Assembly: GCF_000801955.1 (NCBI RefSeq)
Contig: NZ_JSZO01000033.1
Location: 1-64,000 of the forward strand
DNA length: 64,000 nt
Reading direction: 5' to 3'
Origin: Ralstonia sp. A12
GTDB lineage: Bacteria > Pseudomonadota > Gammaproteobacteria > Burkholderiales > Burkholderiaceae
Of the stretch, positions 18,265-26,808 are shown in pieces (position 1 is the first letter of the stretch; every line of letters starts with the position of its first letter). The notes beneath the pieces were generated by a model. That model saw nothing but the letters and a program-made list of their open reading frames with translations, was not told the DNA's origin and did not search any database. The position numbers and the translations under genes were made by a program.

Positions 18265-18563
18265 AGGAAGTGCCCCGAGCCAGACAGCCAGACGACCACG
18301 GCAACCATCACTCCAATCGCCACACACACAGAAAGCTGGAGCGGTATCCAGCTTGCCCACCCCGTCATGACGAAGATCCGGTGCGCAATCAGCGCACCTG
18401 CCGCGCCAATCAACCCGCTCAGCAGCCAGAGGGGGAAGTACGCGCCGAAGATGGCGTACGAAGGCGCGCCATGCGTGCTGCAACCTTGAAGTGCCAACCC
18501 CAAGCCCGCCAGGGCAGGAACCAGCAGAACGCGCGTCGGAATGGGCAGGTTTCGGCGTGGCAT
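18261..18563 (-). CDS. ytcA: YtcA-family small membrane lipoprotein
   Basis: A 100-residue protein with a lipoprotein signal (basic MPRRNLPIPTR then LGLALQGC, acyl Cys at 28) and two further hydrophobic segments. YtcA is the uncharacterised gene directly upstream of mdtNOP in E. coli, and the same order is kept here, which supports the naming of all four genes. Its stop overlaps the next start as ATGA. An earlier ATG at 18590 exists, but the later one gives a more normal signal peptide. The role is unknown; conserved position suggests it helps the pump. It is the first gene of the operon; the 141-base gap to eutC should hold the promoter. Confidence 0.75.
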   Translation of the reverse strand: MPRRNLPIPTRVLLVPALAGLGLALQGCSTHGAPSYAIFGAYFPLWLLSGLIGAAGALIAHRIFVMTGWASWIPLQLSVCVAIGVMVAVVVWLSGSGHFL

Positions 18564-18704
18564 CGATGTCTCGGCGCCGCCCGCCAGCATGGCGCTGACT
18601 GGCTCGACGATGGATCAGGGCCGAGCCACTTTATCAGCACACTTTGTTCTTGACCAGTTGTAACAAACTACGCCGGTGCCCCCTGTCCCGAAGGCCGATA
18701 CGCC

Positions 18705-19505
18705 TTATTCCTTCAGTTGGGGGGTACTTGACGCGGCAATGAGGCTGGCAACGGGAGTGTCGTCCTTCAGATCAATGCCGCTGCGGCCGAGCGCCAGCGC
18801 GCCCTTGAGCAGGAACACGAGTTTGTCCGCTGCATGGTCGTAACCCAGTCCAGCGGGACGAACGTTCGAGATGCAGTTGCGCTCGGCATCCGTTCGGCCA
18901 ACGCGCGGCGCATGGGTGAGGTAGATGCCGAGGCTGTCGGGCGAACTCAGGCCGGGGCGCTCACCAATGAGCATGACCACCTGGCGCGCGCCCAGCAGTT
19001 CGCCAATCTCATCGCCCAGTGCCACGCGGGATTGCTCGGCAATGACGACGGGGCCAATCGACCAGTCCTCCGGCAAGCGCTCGCGCACGCTGCGCAGGAG
19101 CGGCACACCATGGCTCTGCGCAGCCAGAGCCGAGAGACCATCGGCAATCACGAAGATGGTGTCGACCGGCTCGGTTGGCCGTGCCGCCGCAAGGCTTGCG
19201 CGGCTGGCATCGCTCAGGCGCCGGCCCAGATCCGGCCGGCACAGATACTGGGCCCGGTCTGCGGCGGCGCTATGCGCGCTCAGGCTGGCGAAGCCCGCTT
19301 GCTCAAGCGCCGCCGCCACGGCTGCGCTGTCTAGCGGCTGATGCACGGCATCGCGGGCTTGTGCGTGCGCCAGGCCAAAGGCGAGCACGGCGTCGGTCGT
19401 CTGGCTGTTGCCAACCCGGCCCAATGCAATACGTGCATCGGTGAATGCACGCAAGTGCGCCCAGGGATTGGACTGAACGAGATTTCGCGTCGGCATGGAA
19501 GGCAT
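18705..19505 (-). CDS. eutC: Ethanolamine ammonia-lyase, small subunit
   Basis: With EutB forms the adenosylcobalamin enzyme that splits ethanolamine into acetaldehyde and ammonia. The 266-aa protein shows the family features PWAHLRAFTDARIALGR at the N-terminus, LCRPDLGRRL (about 90-99), FVIADGLSALA (about 123-133) and LIGERPGLSSPDSLG near residue 190. The ATG at 19505 overlaps the eutB stop as TAATG, fixing the start over an open frame reaching 19598. Somewhat shorter than enterobacterial EutC (about 295). No microcompartment genes, reactivase or ethanolamine permease lie next to it. Confidence 0.95.
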   Translation of the reverse strand: MPSMPTRNLVQSNPWAHLRAFTDARIALGRVGNSQTTDAVLAFGLAHAQARDAVHQPLDSAAVAAALEQAGFASLSAHSAAADRAQYLCRPDLGRRLSDASRASLAAARPTEPVDTIFVIADGLSALAAQSHGVPLLRSVRERLPEDWSIGPVVIAEQSRVALGDEIGELLGARQVVMLIGERPGLSSPDSLGIYLTHAPRVGRTDAERNCISNVRPAGLGYDHAADKLVFLLKGALALGRSGIDLKDDTPVASLIAASSTPQLKE

Positions 19506-20899
19506 TACAGCGTGTGGGCCAACTGCAGCAGCGGCTGGCGTGCGGTGGCGTCTTGCAGGCGGCCGGCCATGTCGATAATGCCCATGCTTTGCAGCCATGC
19601 CTCGAACTCCGGGGCCGGCCGCAGCCCCAGCGTATCGCGCAGGTAGAGCGCGTCATGAAACGACGTGCTCTGGTAGTTCAGCATGATGTCGTCGGCACCC
19701 GGCACGCCCATGATGAAATGAATGCCCGCCACGCCAAACAGCGTCAGCAGCGTATCCATGTCGTCCTGGTCCGCCTCCGCATGGTTGGTGTAGCAGACAT
19801 CGCAGCCCATGGGCAGGCCCATCAGCTTGCCGCAGAAGTGGTCTTCCAGCCCGGCACGGATGATCTGCTTGCCGTCGTACAGGTATTCGGGCCCGATAAA
19901 GCCAACCACCGTATTGACCAGCAGCGGTGAGAACGCCCGCGCAACCGCATAGGCACGCGCCTCCATCGTCTGCTGGTCGACGCCATGATGTGCGTTGGCT
20001 GACAGCGCGCTGCCCTGCCCGGTTTCGAAATACATCACGTTGTTGCCGACGGTGCCGCGCACCAGGCTTTGCGCGGCGTCATGCGCCTCCGCCAGCAGCG
20101 CAAGGCTGATGCCGAACCCCGCATTGGCCTGCTCGCTACCCGCGATGGACTGGAACACCAGATCCACCGGTGCGCCCTGCGCGATGGCGCGCACCGTATT
20201 GGTGACGTGGGTCAGCACGCAGGATTGCGTGGGAATGGCATAGCGGTCTCGCAACTCATCGATCAACTGCAGCAGCGAGACGATGGCGCCGAGGTTGTCG
20301 GTGGCTGGGTTGATGCCGATGGTCGCGTCGCCACAGCCGTAGAGCAGCCCATCGATGATCGACGCGGCAATGCCCTTGGGGTCATCCGTGGGGTGGTTGG
20401 GTTGCAACCGAACCGACAGGTGGCCGGGCAAGCCGATGGTGTTGCGAAAGCGCGTGATCACGCGGCACTTGCGGGCAACCGCAATCAGGTCTTGATTGCG
20501 CATCAGCTTGCTGACCGCCGCGGCCATCTCTGGCGTAACGCCGGGCGCGACCTTTGCCAGGGCGGCACTGTCGGTCTCGTGCAGGAGCAGCCAGTTGCGG
20601 AATTCCCCCACCGTAAATGACGCGATGGGTTTGAAGGCCTGTGTGTCATGGCTGTCCAGAATCAGGCGTGTGACCTCGTCATGCTCATAAGGCACGAGCG
20701 CTTCACTCAGGAAAACCGACAGCGGTACATCCGCCAGCGCCATGCGGGCGGCCATGCGCTCGGCTTCGCTGGTTGCCGCCAAGCCGGCAAGGTAATCGCC
20801 CGAGCGCGCCGGGCTGGCCTTGGCCAGCAGCGTCTTGAGATCGTTGAACACGTGGCGCTGTGCGCCGACGGCGTGGGAAAAGTGCATGATGGGATACAT
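19505..20899 (-). CDS. eutB: Ethanolamine ammonia-lyase, large subunit
   Basis: Catalytic TIM-barrel subunit that binds adenosylcobalamin and ethanolamine. The 464 aa compare with 453 in E. coli. Visible elements are GDYLAGLAA near the N-terminus, KLMRNQDLIAVARKCRV, GLPGHLSVRLQPNHPTDD, YGCGDATIGINPATDN, YFETGQGSALSANAHHGVDQ and CDVCYTNHAEADQDD. Ethanolamine would serve as nitrogen and possibly carbon source. It diverges from fliD; the 283-base region between them (20900-21182) must contain both promoters, but I could not identify convincing boxes. An ATG at 20887 is an alternative start. Confidence 0.96.
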   Translation of the reverse strand: MYPIMHFSHAVGAQRHVFNDLKTLLAKASPARSGDYLAGLAATSEAERMAARMALADVPLSVFLSEALVPYEHDEVTRLILDSHDTQAFKPIASFTVGEFRNWLLLHETDSAALAKVAPGVTPEMAAAVSKLMRNQDLIAVARKCRVITRFRNTIGLPGHLSVRLQPNHPTDDPKGIAASIIDGLLYGCGDATIGINPATDNLGAIVSLLQLIDELRDRYAIPTQSCVLTHVTNTVRAIAQGAPVDLVFQSIAGSEQANAGFGISLALLAEAHDAAQSLVRGTVGNNVMYFETGQGSALSANAHHGVDQQTMEARAYAVARAFSPLLVNTVVGFIGPEYLYDGKQIIRAGLEDHFCGKLMGLPMGCDVCYTNHAEADQDDMDTLLTLFGVAGIHFIMGVPGADDIMLNYQSTSFHDALYLRDTLGLRPAPEFEAWLQSMGIIDMAGRLQDATARQPLLQLAHTL

Positions 20900-21182
20900 T
20901 CATGAGGCCGCCGCCTTGGAAGGGCGGGCCATTGCAATGTCTACTGTCTCACTTTAGGCGCCGGCGGTCCCAGCGCTGATTGACGCTGTGGAGTGGGCTC
21001 TCACCCGCTTGAAACGGTCAGCACCCTCCTTTGGGTCCAGCCGCCCCCCCCTCGTTTTCTTTCGCTTTCCTGATGAAATCCGCACAAAAGAGTCTGCCTA
21101 GACAGGGTTGGCCCTAAAGAAGTGCGCTTGGCTGCCGTCACATTGTGAAGAAACAACCGTTTGCGCGCGCGCGTTCTCACCC

Positions 21183-23210
21183 ATGGCGACGACCAACACC
21201 TATATCCCACCGATCTCCATCCCGGGCATCGGCACGAACATCGACGTCAACACCCTGGTCACCAAGCTGATGCAGGCTGAAGGCAAGGGAATGGTGGTTC
21301 ACCAGAACCAGCAGAGAGTCTTTCAGGCGCAGCTTTCTGCGGTGGGCTCGCTCAAGAGCGCGCTGTCGACCTTCCAGACGGCGATGGCCAACCTGGCCAA
21401 TGCCGATACCTTCAGCGGCATGAAGGCCAGCGGGCACGACACGTCGATCCTGAACGTGAACGTAGGTAGCACAGCGCCGTCGGGCACGTACAACGTCAAG
21501 GTGACGCAGCTTGCACAGGCGCAGGTGCTGAGCGCGCAGGGCCAAGCGTCCAACAAGGTGCCGGTGGGCAGCGGCGCGCCCACCACGATCTCGTTCTCGT
21601 TCGGCACGGTGTCGGGCGGCACCTTTGCCGACGGCAAGTACACCGGCGCCACGTTCACGCAGAACGGCAACCTGCCGGGCGGCTCCATCAAGATCGATGC
21701 GTCCAACAACACGCTGTCAGGCATTCGGGACGCTATCAACTCGGCCAACCTGGGCGTGTCGGCCAGCATCGTCAACGACGGCAGTGGCAACCCCTACCGC
21801 CTAGTGCTGACCTCCACTGCCGGCGGCGCCAATTCGGAGATGAAGATTTCGGTGTCGGGCGATTCGACGCTGCAATCACTGCTGGCGCACGATCCGTCCG
21901 GCACGCAGAACATGACCGAAGTGGCCACGGGCCAAAACGCCTTGGCCAACGTCAACGGCATCAATGTGCAAAGCCCCACCAACACCCTCACGGATGTGGT
22001 GGATGGCACGTCGTTCACGCTGTCCAAGACCGGCAACACGACGGTGACAGTGGGCAACGATGCGGGCCAGGCAAGCCAGTCTGTGCTGAACTTCGTCAAG
22101 GCATACAACGCGTTGCGCATCCAGCTCAACTCGCTGACCAAGTTCGATACCGCCAATGCCGCCAACAACGGCGCGCTGGCGGGGGATGTCAGCACCAAGG
22201 CGCTGATCAACCAGGTAACGGACGTGCTGGGCCAGGGGATCGGCAACGGCGCATTCCAATCGCTGGGCAGCATTGGCGTGACGATGGACAAGGAAGGCAC
22301 GCTGTCGATTGACGACAGCAAGCTCACCGCGGCCCTCAAGAAATCGCCGGGCCAGGTGGCAGCTCTGTTTGCGGGCACCGGCACGGCAACGGACTCGATG
22401 CTCAAGGTCTCGGCCTTCTCCAAGACCACGCAGGCCGGCAACTACGCCATCAACGTGACGCAGCTGGCCACGCAGGGCTCGCTCAAGGGCTCGGCGGCAG
22501 CCAATACGACGATCCAGAGCGGCGTGAACGACAGCCTGTCGGTCACGCTCAGCGGCATCACCACCAGCATCAAGGTGCCGGCTGGCAGCTACACGCCGCA
22601 AAGCCTGGCCGCCCAGGTGCAGAGCCAGATCAATGCATCGCCGGATCTACAGAAAGCCAAGGTGGATGTTGCGATTACGGCGGATGCCAGCGGCGTGCTG
22701 ACGTTCACGGACCGCCAGTACGGCTCGATGTCGACGGTGTCAGTGACGGGCAATGGCGCTGCATCGTTGCTGGGCGGCAGCCCCACGGCCACGGCTGGGC
22801 GCGACGTGCAAGGCACCATCAACGGTGTGGCAGCCACCGGCTCTGGGCAGAACCTGCACGGCGCCAACGGCTCGGCAGCTGAAGGCCTGACCGTGCAGGT
22901 GATGGGCGGTGCGCTGGGGGACCGCGGCAGCGTGACGGTTCAGCGTGGCTATGCGGCACAGTTGCATACCGTATCGACCAATCTGCTGGCCGATAAGGGC
23001 ATGGTGCAGAACGCCACCGATGCCATCAACAGCTCGCTCACCACGTTGTCCAGCCGGATGACGCAGATGCAGCGCCAGTTGGACGCCAAGCAGGCGCTCT
23101 ACTACGCGCAGTTCAATGCGCTGTCGAAGGTCGTGGCCGGCATGACGAACACCAGCAACTACCTGACGCAGCAATTGGCAATTCTGCAGAAGCAGCGTAC
23201 GGGCGGCTAA
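21183..23210 (+). CDS. fliD: Flagellar filament capping protein FliD
   Basis: Caps the growing flagellar filament and folds exported flagellin. The 675-aa chain opens with the FliD_N segment (SIPGIGTNIDVNTLVTKLMQAE), has a Gly/Ser/Thr-rich middle with repeated beta elements (the NYAINVTQLA copy near 425 echoes GTYNVKVTQLA near 105), and ends in the coiled-coil FliD_C region containing MTQMQRQLDAKQALYYAQFN. No signal peptide, as expected for type III export. There is no cysteine and codon use looks normal. No other flagellar gene (fliC, fliS, flaG) is in the window, so this copy is isolated from the usual cluster. ATG 21183 chosen; a frame from 21108 is open but unlike FliD. Confidence 0.92.
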   Translation: MATTNTYIPPISIPGIGTNIDVNTLVTKLMQAEGKGMVVHQNQQRVFQAQLSAVGSLKSALSTFQTAMANLANADTFSGMKASGHDTSILNVNVGSTAPSGTYNVKVTQLAQAQVLSAQGQASNKVPVGSGAPTTISFSFGTVSGGTFADGKYTGATFTQNGNLPGGSIKIDASNNTLSGIRDAINSANLGVSASIVNDGSGNPYRLVLTSTAGGANSEMKISVSGDSTLQSLLAHDPSGTQNMTEVATGQNALANVNGINVQSPTNTLTDVVDGTSFTLSKTGNTTVTVGNDAGQASQSVLNFVKAYNALRIQLNSLTKFDTANAANNGALAGDVSTKALINQVTDVLGQGIGNGAFQSLGSIGVTMDKEGTLSIDDSKLTAALKKSPGQVAALFAGTGTATDSMLKVSAFSKTTQAGNYAINVTQLATQGSLKGSAAANTTIQSGVNDSLSVTLSGITTSIKVPAGSYTPQSLAAQVQSQINASPDLQKAKVDVAITADASGVLTFTDRQYGSMSTVSVTGNGAASLLGGSPTATAGRDVQGTINGVAATGSGQNLHGANGSAAEGLTVQVMGGALGDRGSVTVQRGYAAQLHTVSTNLLADKGMVQNATDAINSSLTTLSSRMTQMQRQLDAKQALYYAQFNALSKVVAGMTNTSNYLTQQLAILQKQRTGG

Positions 23211-23227
23211 CTGCCAGCCGGACTGCG

Positions 23228-23842
23228 CTAACCGGCGCGTTGCACGGCGCCTGCGTTGCCGATGTGCGCCAGTACCGCTTTCAGCTCCGGCGGCGGCGTA
23301 AGTTGGGCCAGCAGCCATTGCACGGCGCTGGCCAGTTCGTCTCGGTTGTAGTCGGCGGCAAAGCTGTGCAGCGTTGCGCCATGCAGGAACAGACGCAGCG
23401 CCAGCAATTCGGGTTGCGGCGGGCCATTCGGGTCTTGTCCGAACAGCCGTTCAGGCACGGTCGCCAGCAACGGGCCGACGGCCTGGGCCAACCGCTCGTC
23501 GCCGCGCGACGCCATCCACACCTCCAGAATCGCCAGCGACGTATGCCGCTGGCGCCGTTGCACCAGCATGTGCAGCATCAAGTGCATCCGCACATTGGCC
23601 GATAGCGGCCCCAGCGCCGCCAACTGCGCCAATTCCCGATCCAGCAGCGATGCCACCATCGCCGGTAGCAAGTCGTATCGCCCTTCTGGAAACTGATGCC
23701 GCAGCGAGCCCCGGCTGATGCCGGCGAGTTCGCACACCCGCGCCTCGCCAAAGGCTGCGTAGCCCTGTTCGATCAGCAATTGGGTGGAGGCATCGATCAG
23801 CGCCTGCCTCGTGGCGGTGGTGCGTTCTGCTTGGGTGGCCAT
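23228..23842 (-). CDS. TetR/AcrR-family transcriptional regulator
   Basis: A 204-residue repressor-type protein: helix-turn-helix at about 25-65 (GEARVCELAGISRGSLRHQFPEGRYDLL), followed by a ligand-binding helical domain containing LEVWMASRGDERLAQ. It diverges from the secreted phosphoesterase gene. A perfect palindrome lies about 70 bases from both start codons (23912-23933), so it probably represses itself and the phosphoesterase. The ligand is unknown. It ends 17 bases after the fliD stop, convergent with it. Confidence 0.88.
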   Translation of the reverse strand: MATQAERTTATRQALIDASTQLLIEQGYAAFGEARVCELAGISRGSLRHQFPEGRYDLLPAMVASLLDRELAQLAALGPLSANVRMHLMLHMLVQRRQRHTSLAILEVWMASRGDERLAQAVGPLLATVPERLFGQDPNGPPQPELLALRLFLHGATLHSFAADYNRDELASAVQWLLAQLTPPPELKAVLAHIGNAGAVQRAG

Positions 23843-23911
23843 GGGCGCAATTGTAAATAAGTCCGCCCGTGATACCGCTTATTACGGAGCTCCTGAAGCA
23901 TTTCTGTCACA

Positions 23912-23933
23912 AAACAAACATACAAGTTTGTTT
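23912..23933. promoter_or_regulatory. Palindromic operator for the adjacent TetR regulator
   Basis: Perfect 8-bp arms, AAACAAAC and GTTTGTTT, around a 6-base centre, in AT-rich DNA midway between the divergent tetR (start 23842) and phosphoesterase (start 24005) genes. Size and placement are those of a TetR-family operator. Assignment to this regulator is inferred from adjacency. Confidence 0.65.
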
Positions 23934-24004
23934 ATATCGTGCGCGCACCGGCGGACCGAGCCAAAGCGCTGGCGCGTCATACCCACAAGATAAGGACAAA
24001 GTCG

Positions 24005-25297
24005 ATGTTCAAGCTTCCCCGAGCGGGCTGGCTGGCGGCCTCATGCGCGGCCGCTGCCACCGCACTCCTCGTTGCGGCCTGCGGCACTGGCGATGGTGGC
24101 AACACCAACACCGCTGCAGCGAACCCTGCTCCCGCCACCCCTGCCGCCAAGACCATCCAGTCGATCAAGCACGTGTTCGTGATCACGCTGGAAAACCAGA
24201 ACTACGCGACCACGTTTGCCGCCAACTCCAAGGCGCCCTACCTCTCGCAAACGCTGGTGAGCCAGGGTGCCCACCTGCAGCAGTACTACGGCACCACCCA
24301 CGTGAGCCTGGGCAACTACGTCGCCATGCTGAGCGGCCAGGCCGTTACGCCCGACACGCAGATGGACTGCATGGTCTACAAGGATTTCTCGCTCTCGGGC
24401 ATGGCAGACCACGGCCAGGCCATCGGCACCGGCTGCGTGTACCCGGCTTCCATCAAGACGCTGCCCGACCAGCTCAAGGCCGTGGGCTTGACCTGGAAGG
24501 GCTACATGGAAGACATGGGCAACGACCCGGCGCGTGAAGCCGCCACCTGCGGCCACCCGGTGCTGAACACACAGGACAAGACGCAGTCGGCACAGGCAGC
24601 CACGGCAGGTGGCACGCCGGCCGACATGTACGCCACGCGCCATAACCCGTTCGCGTACTTCCATTCGATCATCGACTCGCCGGATTGCGCGACCAACGTG
24701 GTCAACCTGAATGGCCTGGCGAACGATCTGAAGTCGATTAACACCACGGCCAATTTCACCTTCATCACGCCCAACCTGTGCAACGACGGTCATGATTCGC
24801 CGTGCGTGACGGGCGCGCCGGGCGGGCTGGTGTCGGCGGATGCCTTCCTGCAGAAGTGGGTGCCGCTGATCATGGCATCGCCGGCGTACCAGCAGGATGG
24901 CCTGCTCATCATCAACTTTGATGAAAGCGCCTATGCATCGCAGACGATGGACACGACCACCACGCCGCCGACGCTGACCATGACCTTCACCGGTCAGACC
25001 TGTTGCAACCAGCAACCGGGCCCGAACGTGACGTTCCCGATCACGCAGAGCTTCCCGGCATCGGTGTCGCACTACCCATACAACATCAACCTGGTGACGC
25101 AGAGCCACGGTGGAGACCGCACGGGCGCGGTGCTGCTCTCGCCGTTCATCAAGCCGGGTACGGTGTCGACCACGCAGTACAACCATTACGCGATGCTCAA
25201 GACACTGGAAGACATCTTCCAGGTGGGCGGCTACCTCGGCTATGCAGCCCAGGATGGCTTGCAATCGTTCGGCAACGACGTGTTCACCAACCTTTGA
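24005..25297 (+). CDS. Secreted phosphoesterase lipoprotein (acid phosphatase family)
   Basis: Member of the phosphoesterase family within the alkaline-phosphatase-like superfamily, which includes AcpA acid phosphatase and phospholipase C. The 430-aa protein has a lipoprotein signal (ALLVAACG, acyl Cys at 26), a short Ala/Pro/Asn linker, then the catalytic-start motif KHVFVITLENQNYATTF (about 57-73), HVSLGNYVAMLSG (about 99-111), and the later metal-site segments INFDESAY (about 302) and SHGGDRTGAVLLSPFI (about 366). The start has AAGGA eight bases before it. It would act in the periplasm or on the outer membrane. It is followed by a di-haem peroxidase gene beyond a hairpin. Confidence 0.85.
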   Translation: MFKLPRAGWLAASCAAAATALLVAACGTGDGGNTNTAAANPAPATPAAKTIQSIKHVFVITLENQNYATTFAANSKAPYLSQTLVSQGAHLQQYYGTTHVSLGNYVAMLSGQAVTPDTQMDCMVYKDFSLSGMADHGQAIGTGCVYPASIKTLPDQLKAVGLTWKGYMEDMGNDPAREAATCGHPVLNTQDKTQSAQAATAGGTPADMYATRHNPFAYFHSIIDSPDCATNVVNLNGLANDLKSINTTANFTFITPNLCNDGHDSPCVTGAPGGLVSADAFLQKWVPLIMASPAYQQDGLLIINFDESAYASQTMDTTTTPPTLTMTFTGQTCCNQQPGPNVTFPITQSFPASVSHYPYNINLVTQSHGGDRTGAVLLSPFIKPGTVSTTQYNHYAMLKTLEDIFQVGGYLGYAAQDGLQSFGNDVFTNL

Positions 25298-25329
25298 TTG
25301 GCTGCGGCCCAGCCGTTTAGCAAGCATGA

Positions 25330-25357
25330 CCGCCGGGGTTTGCGCCCCAGCGGTTTT
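25330..25357 (+). terminator. Intrinsic terminator after the phosphoesterase gene
   Basis: Nine-bp GC stem with one mismatch (25330-25338 with 25345-25353), six-base loop, then TTTT. It lies between the phosphoesterase stop and the peroxidase start, so it either separates them or acts as a partial attenuator. Confidence 0.6.
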
Positions 25358-25366
25358 GTCATTTCC

Positions 25367-26617
25367 ATGACCGACTTCACTGCACGTTCGACGCGCGTTG
25401 GCATCGTGGCCGGTGCGCTGCTCCTGGCCTTGCTGGCCGGTTGCCAGCAGAAAGACGCATCTTCCACATCTGCCGCACAGGCCGTCCGCATGCCGGATGC
25501 CGCCACGTTGGCCCAACTGGGCAAGGCGATGTTCTTCGACCCGTCGTTGTCGGCCTCGGGCCGGCAATCCTGCGCAAGCTGCCACGACCCCGCGCATGGT
25601 TACGGGCCACCCAATGCGCTGGCCGTGCAGCTCGGCGGACCGAACCTCGACCGCCAGGGCAAGCGCGCCACCCCCAACCTGACCTACACGCTCAACCAGA
25701 CGCCGATCTGGCACAAGGTGCAGGCAGCCAGCCTGACCGAGCGATTGACCGAAACCGATAGCCCGCCCACCGGCGGCCTGATGTGGGATGGCCGCTTCAA
25801 CTCGTTGCGTGATCAAGCGGCTGGACCGATGCTCGACCCGGACGAGATGGCCAACGAGAGCCGCGCGGCCGTCGTTGAAAAGCTCAAACGCGCGCCTTAT
25901 GCGGATGCATTCCGCGCAGCGTTCGGCACCAGCGCATTCGACAACCCGGATCAAGCGTTCGACCACGCCATGCGTGCGCTGGAACGCTTCGAGCTGGACG
26001 ACCCAAGCTTCCACCGCTACGACAGCAAGTTCGACGCATATCTGGATGGCAAAGCAACACTGAGCCCTGCGGAGCAACGCGGCCTGCAGCTTTTCGCCAA
26101 CCCGGACAGGGGCAATTGCGCGTCATGCCACCTGATCGCCAAGGGCGCCGATGGCTCGCACCCGCTGCTGACCGATTACCAGTTCGCTGTGCTGGCTGTG
26201 CCGCGCAACCCCGAGATTGACGCCAACGCTGACCCGGCTTACTACGACCTCGGCCTGTGCGGCCCGAAGCGGCAGGACCAGGCGCACCAGACCGCGTACT
26301 GCGGCATGTTCAAGACGCCGAGCCTGCGCAACACCGCCAAGCGCGGCGCGTGGTTCCATAACGGCCGGATGCACAGCCTGGAAGATGCCGTGCGCTTCTA
26401 CGTGGAGCGCGACCTGAAGCCCGCGAAGTGGTACAGCCGCGATGCCAGCGGCAAGACCGTCGCCTATGACGATTTGCCGCCGGCCCTGCGCGGCAACATC
26501 GATGATGTGGACCCGCCGTTCAACCGCCGCGCTGGAGACAAGCCAGCCCTGGGCGATCAAGAAATCCGCGACGTGGTGTCCTTTCTGCAGACGCTGGACG
26601 ACGGGTATCGGCCCTAG
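25367..26617 (+). CDS. Di-haem cytochrome c peroxidase-like lipoprotein
   Basis: Belongs to the CcpA/MauG superfamily: reduces hydrogen peroxide or carries out long-range oxidations in the periplasm. Of 416 aa, a lipoprotein signal (ALLAGC, Cys 26) is followed by two haem-binding sites, CASCH at 69-73 and CASCH at 251-255. The MWDGRF segment near 139 and FKTPSLRNTAKRGAWFHNGRM near 315-335 are family hallmarks. It is longer than classical CcpA (about 320 aa) and nearer the MauG-like group. The ATG at 25367 is preferred to an earlier alternative start at 25298. Pairing with a phosphoesterase lipoprotein recurs in betaproteobacteria as far as I recall, but the functional link is unclear. Confidence 0.87.
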   Translation: MTDFTARSTRVGIVAGALLLALLAGCQQKDASSTSAAQAVRMPDAATLAQLGKAMFFDPSLSASGRQSCASCHDPAHGYGPPNALAVQLGGPNLDRQGKRATPNLTYTLNQTPIWHKVQAASLTERLTETDSPPTGGLMWDGRFNSLRDQAAGPMLDPDEMANESRAAVVEKLKRAPYADAFRAAFGTSAFDNPDQAFDHAMRALERFELDDPSFHRYDSKFDAYLDGKATLSPAEQRGLQLFANPDRGNCASCHLIAKGADGSHPLLTDYQFAVLAVPRNPEIDANADPAYYDLGLCGPKRQDQAHQTAYCGMFKTPSLRNTAKRGAWFHNGRMHSLEDAVRFYVERDLKPAKWYSRDASGKTVAYDDLPPALRGNIDDVDPPFNRRAGDKPALGDQEIRDVVSFLQTLDDGYRP

Positions 26618-26679
26618 CCCCGGCAGACTGAGGCCAGCGCGGAGGCTAGTCGCATCACCGTGGTTAGCGGCCCGACCGA

Positions 26680-26706
26680 TGTCACATTCGGGATGGCTGA
26701 TCCGTC
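26680..26706 (+). promoter_or_regulatory. ECF41 sigma-factor promoter
   Basis: TGTCACA (26680-26686), exactly 16 bases, then CGTC (26703-26706). This is, as I recall it, the published target consensus of group ECF41 sigma factors. It points at the hydrolase-ECF41 operon starting at 26809, implying self-activation. Confidence 0.8.
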
Positions 26707-26808
26707 ATCAAGGTGTCGTGTCGTCATCGTCACGGCAAGCGAAGATGCGGCTGATCGGATGTACGCAGTGGGCCGCATCACTCCAACAACCCAGATGCGC
26801 CAGTTCCG

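Noticed and set aside
23905-23931. A second ECF41 promoter (TGTCACA at 23905) before the phosphoesterase gene
   Set aside because: After a 16-base spacer the sequence is TTGT, not CGTC.
24041-26077. A 678-codon minus-strand frame across the phosphoesterase and peroxidase genes
   Set aside because: Antisense shadow spanning two well-identified genes; its composition is rich in Arg, His and Val with no family features.
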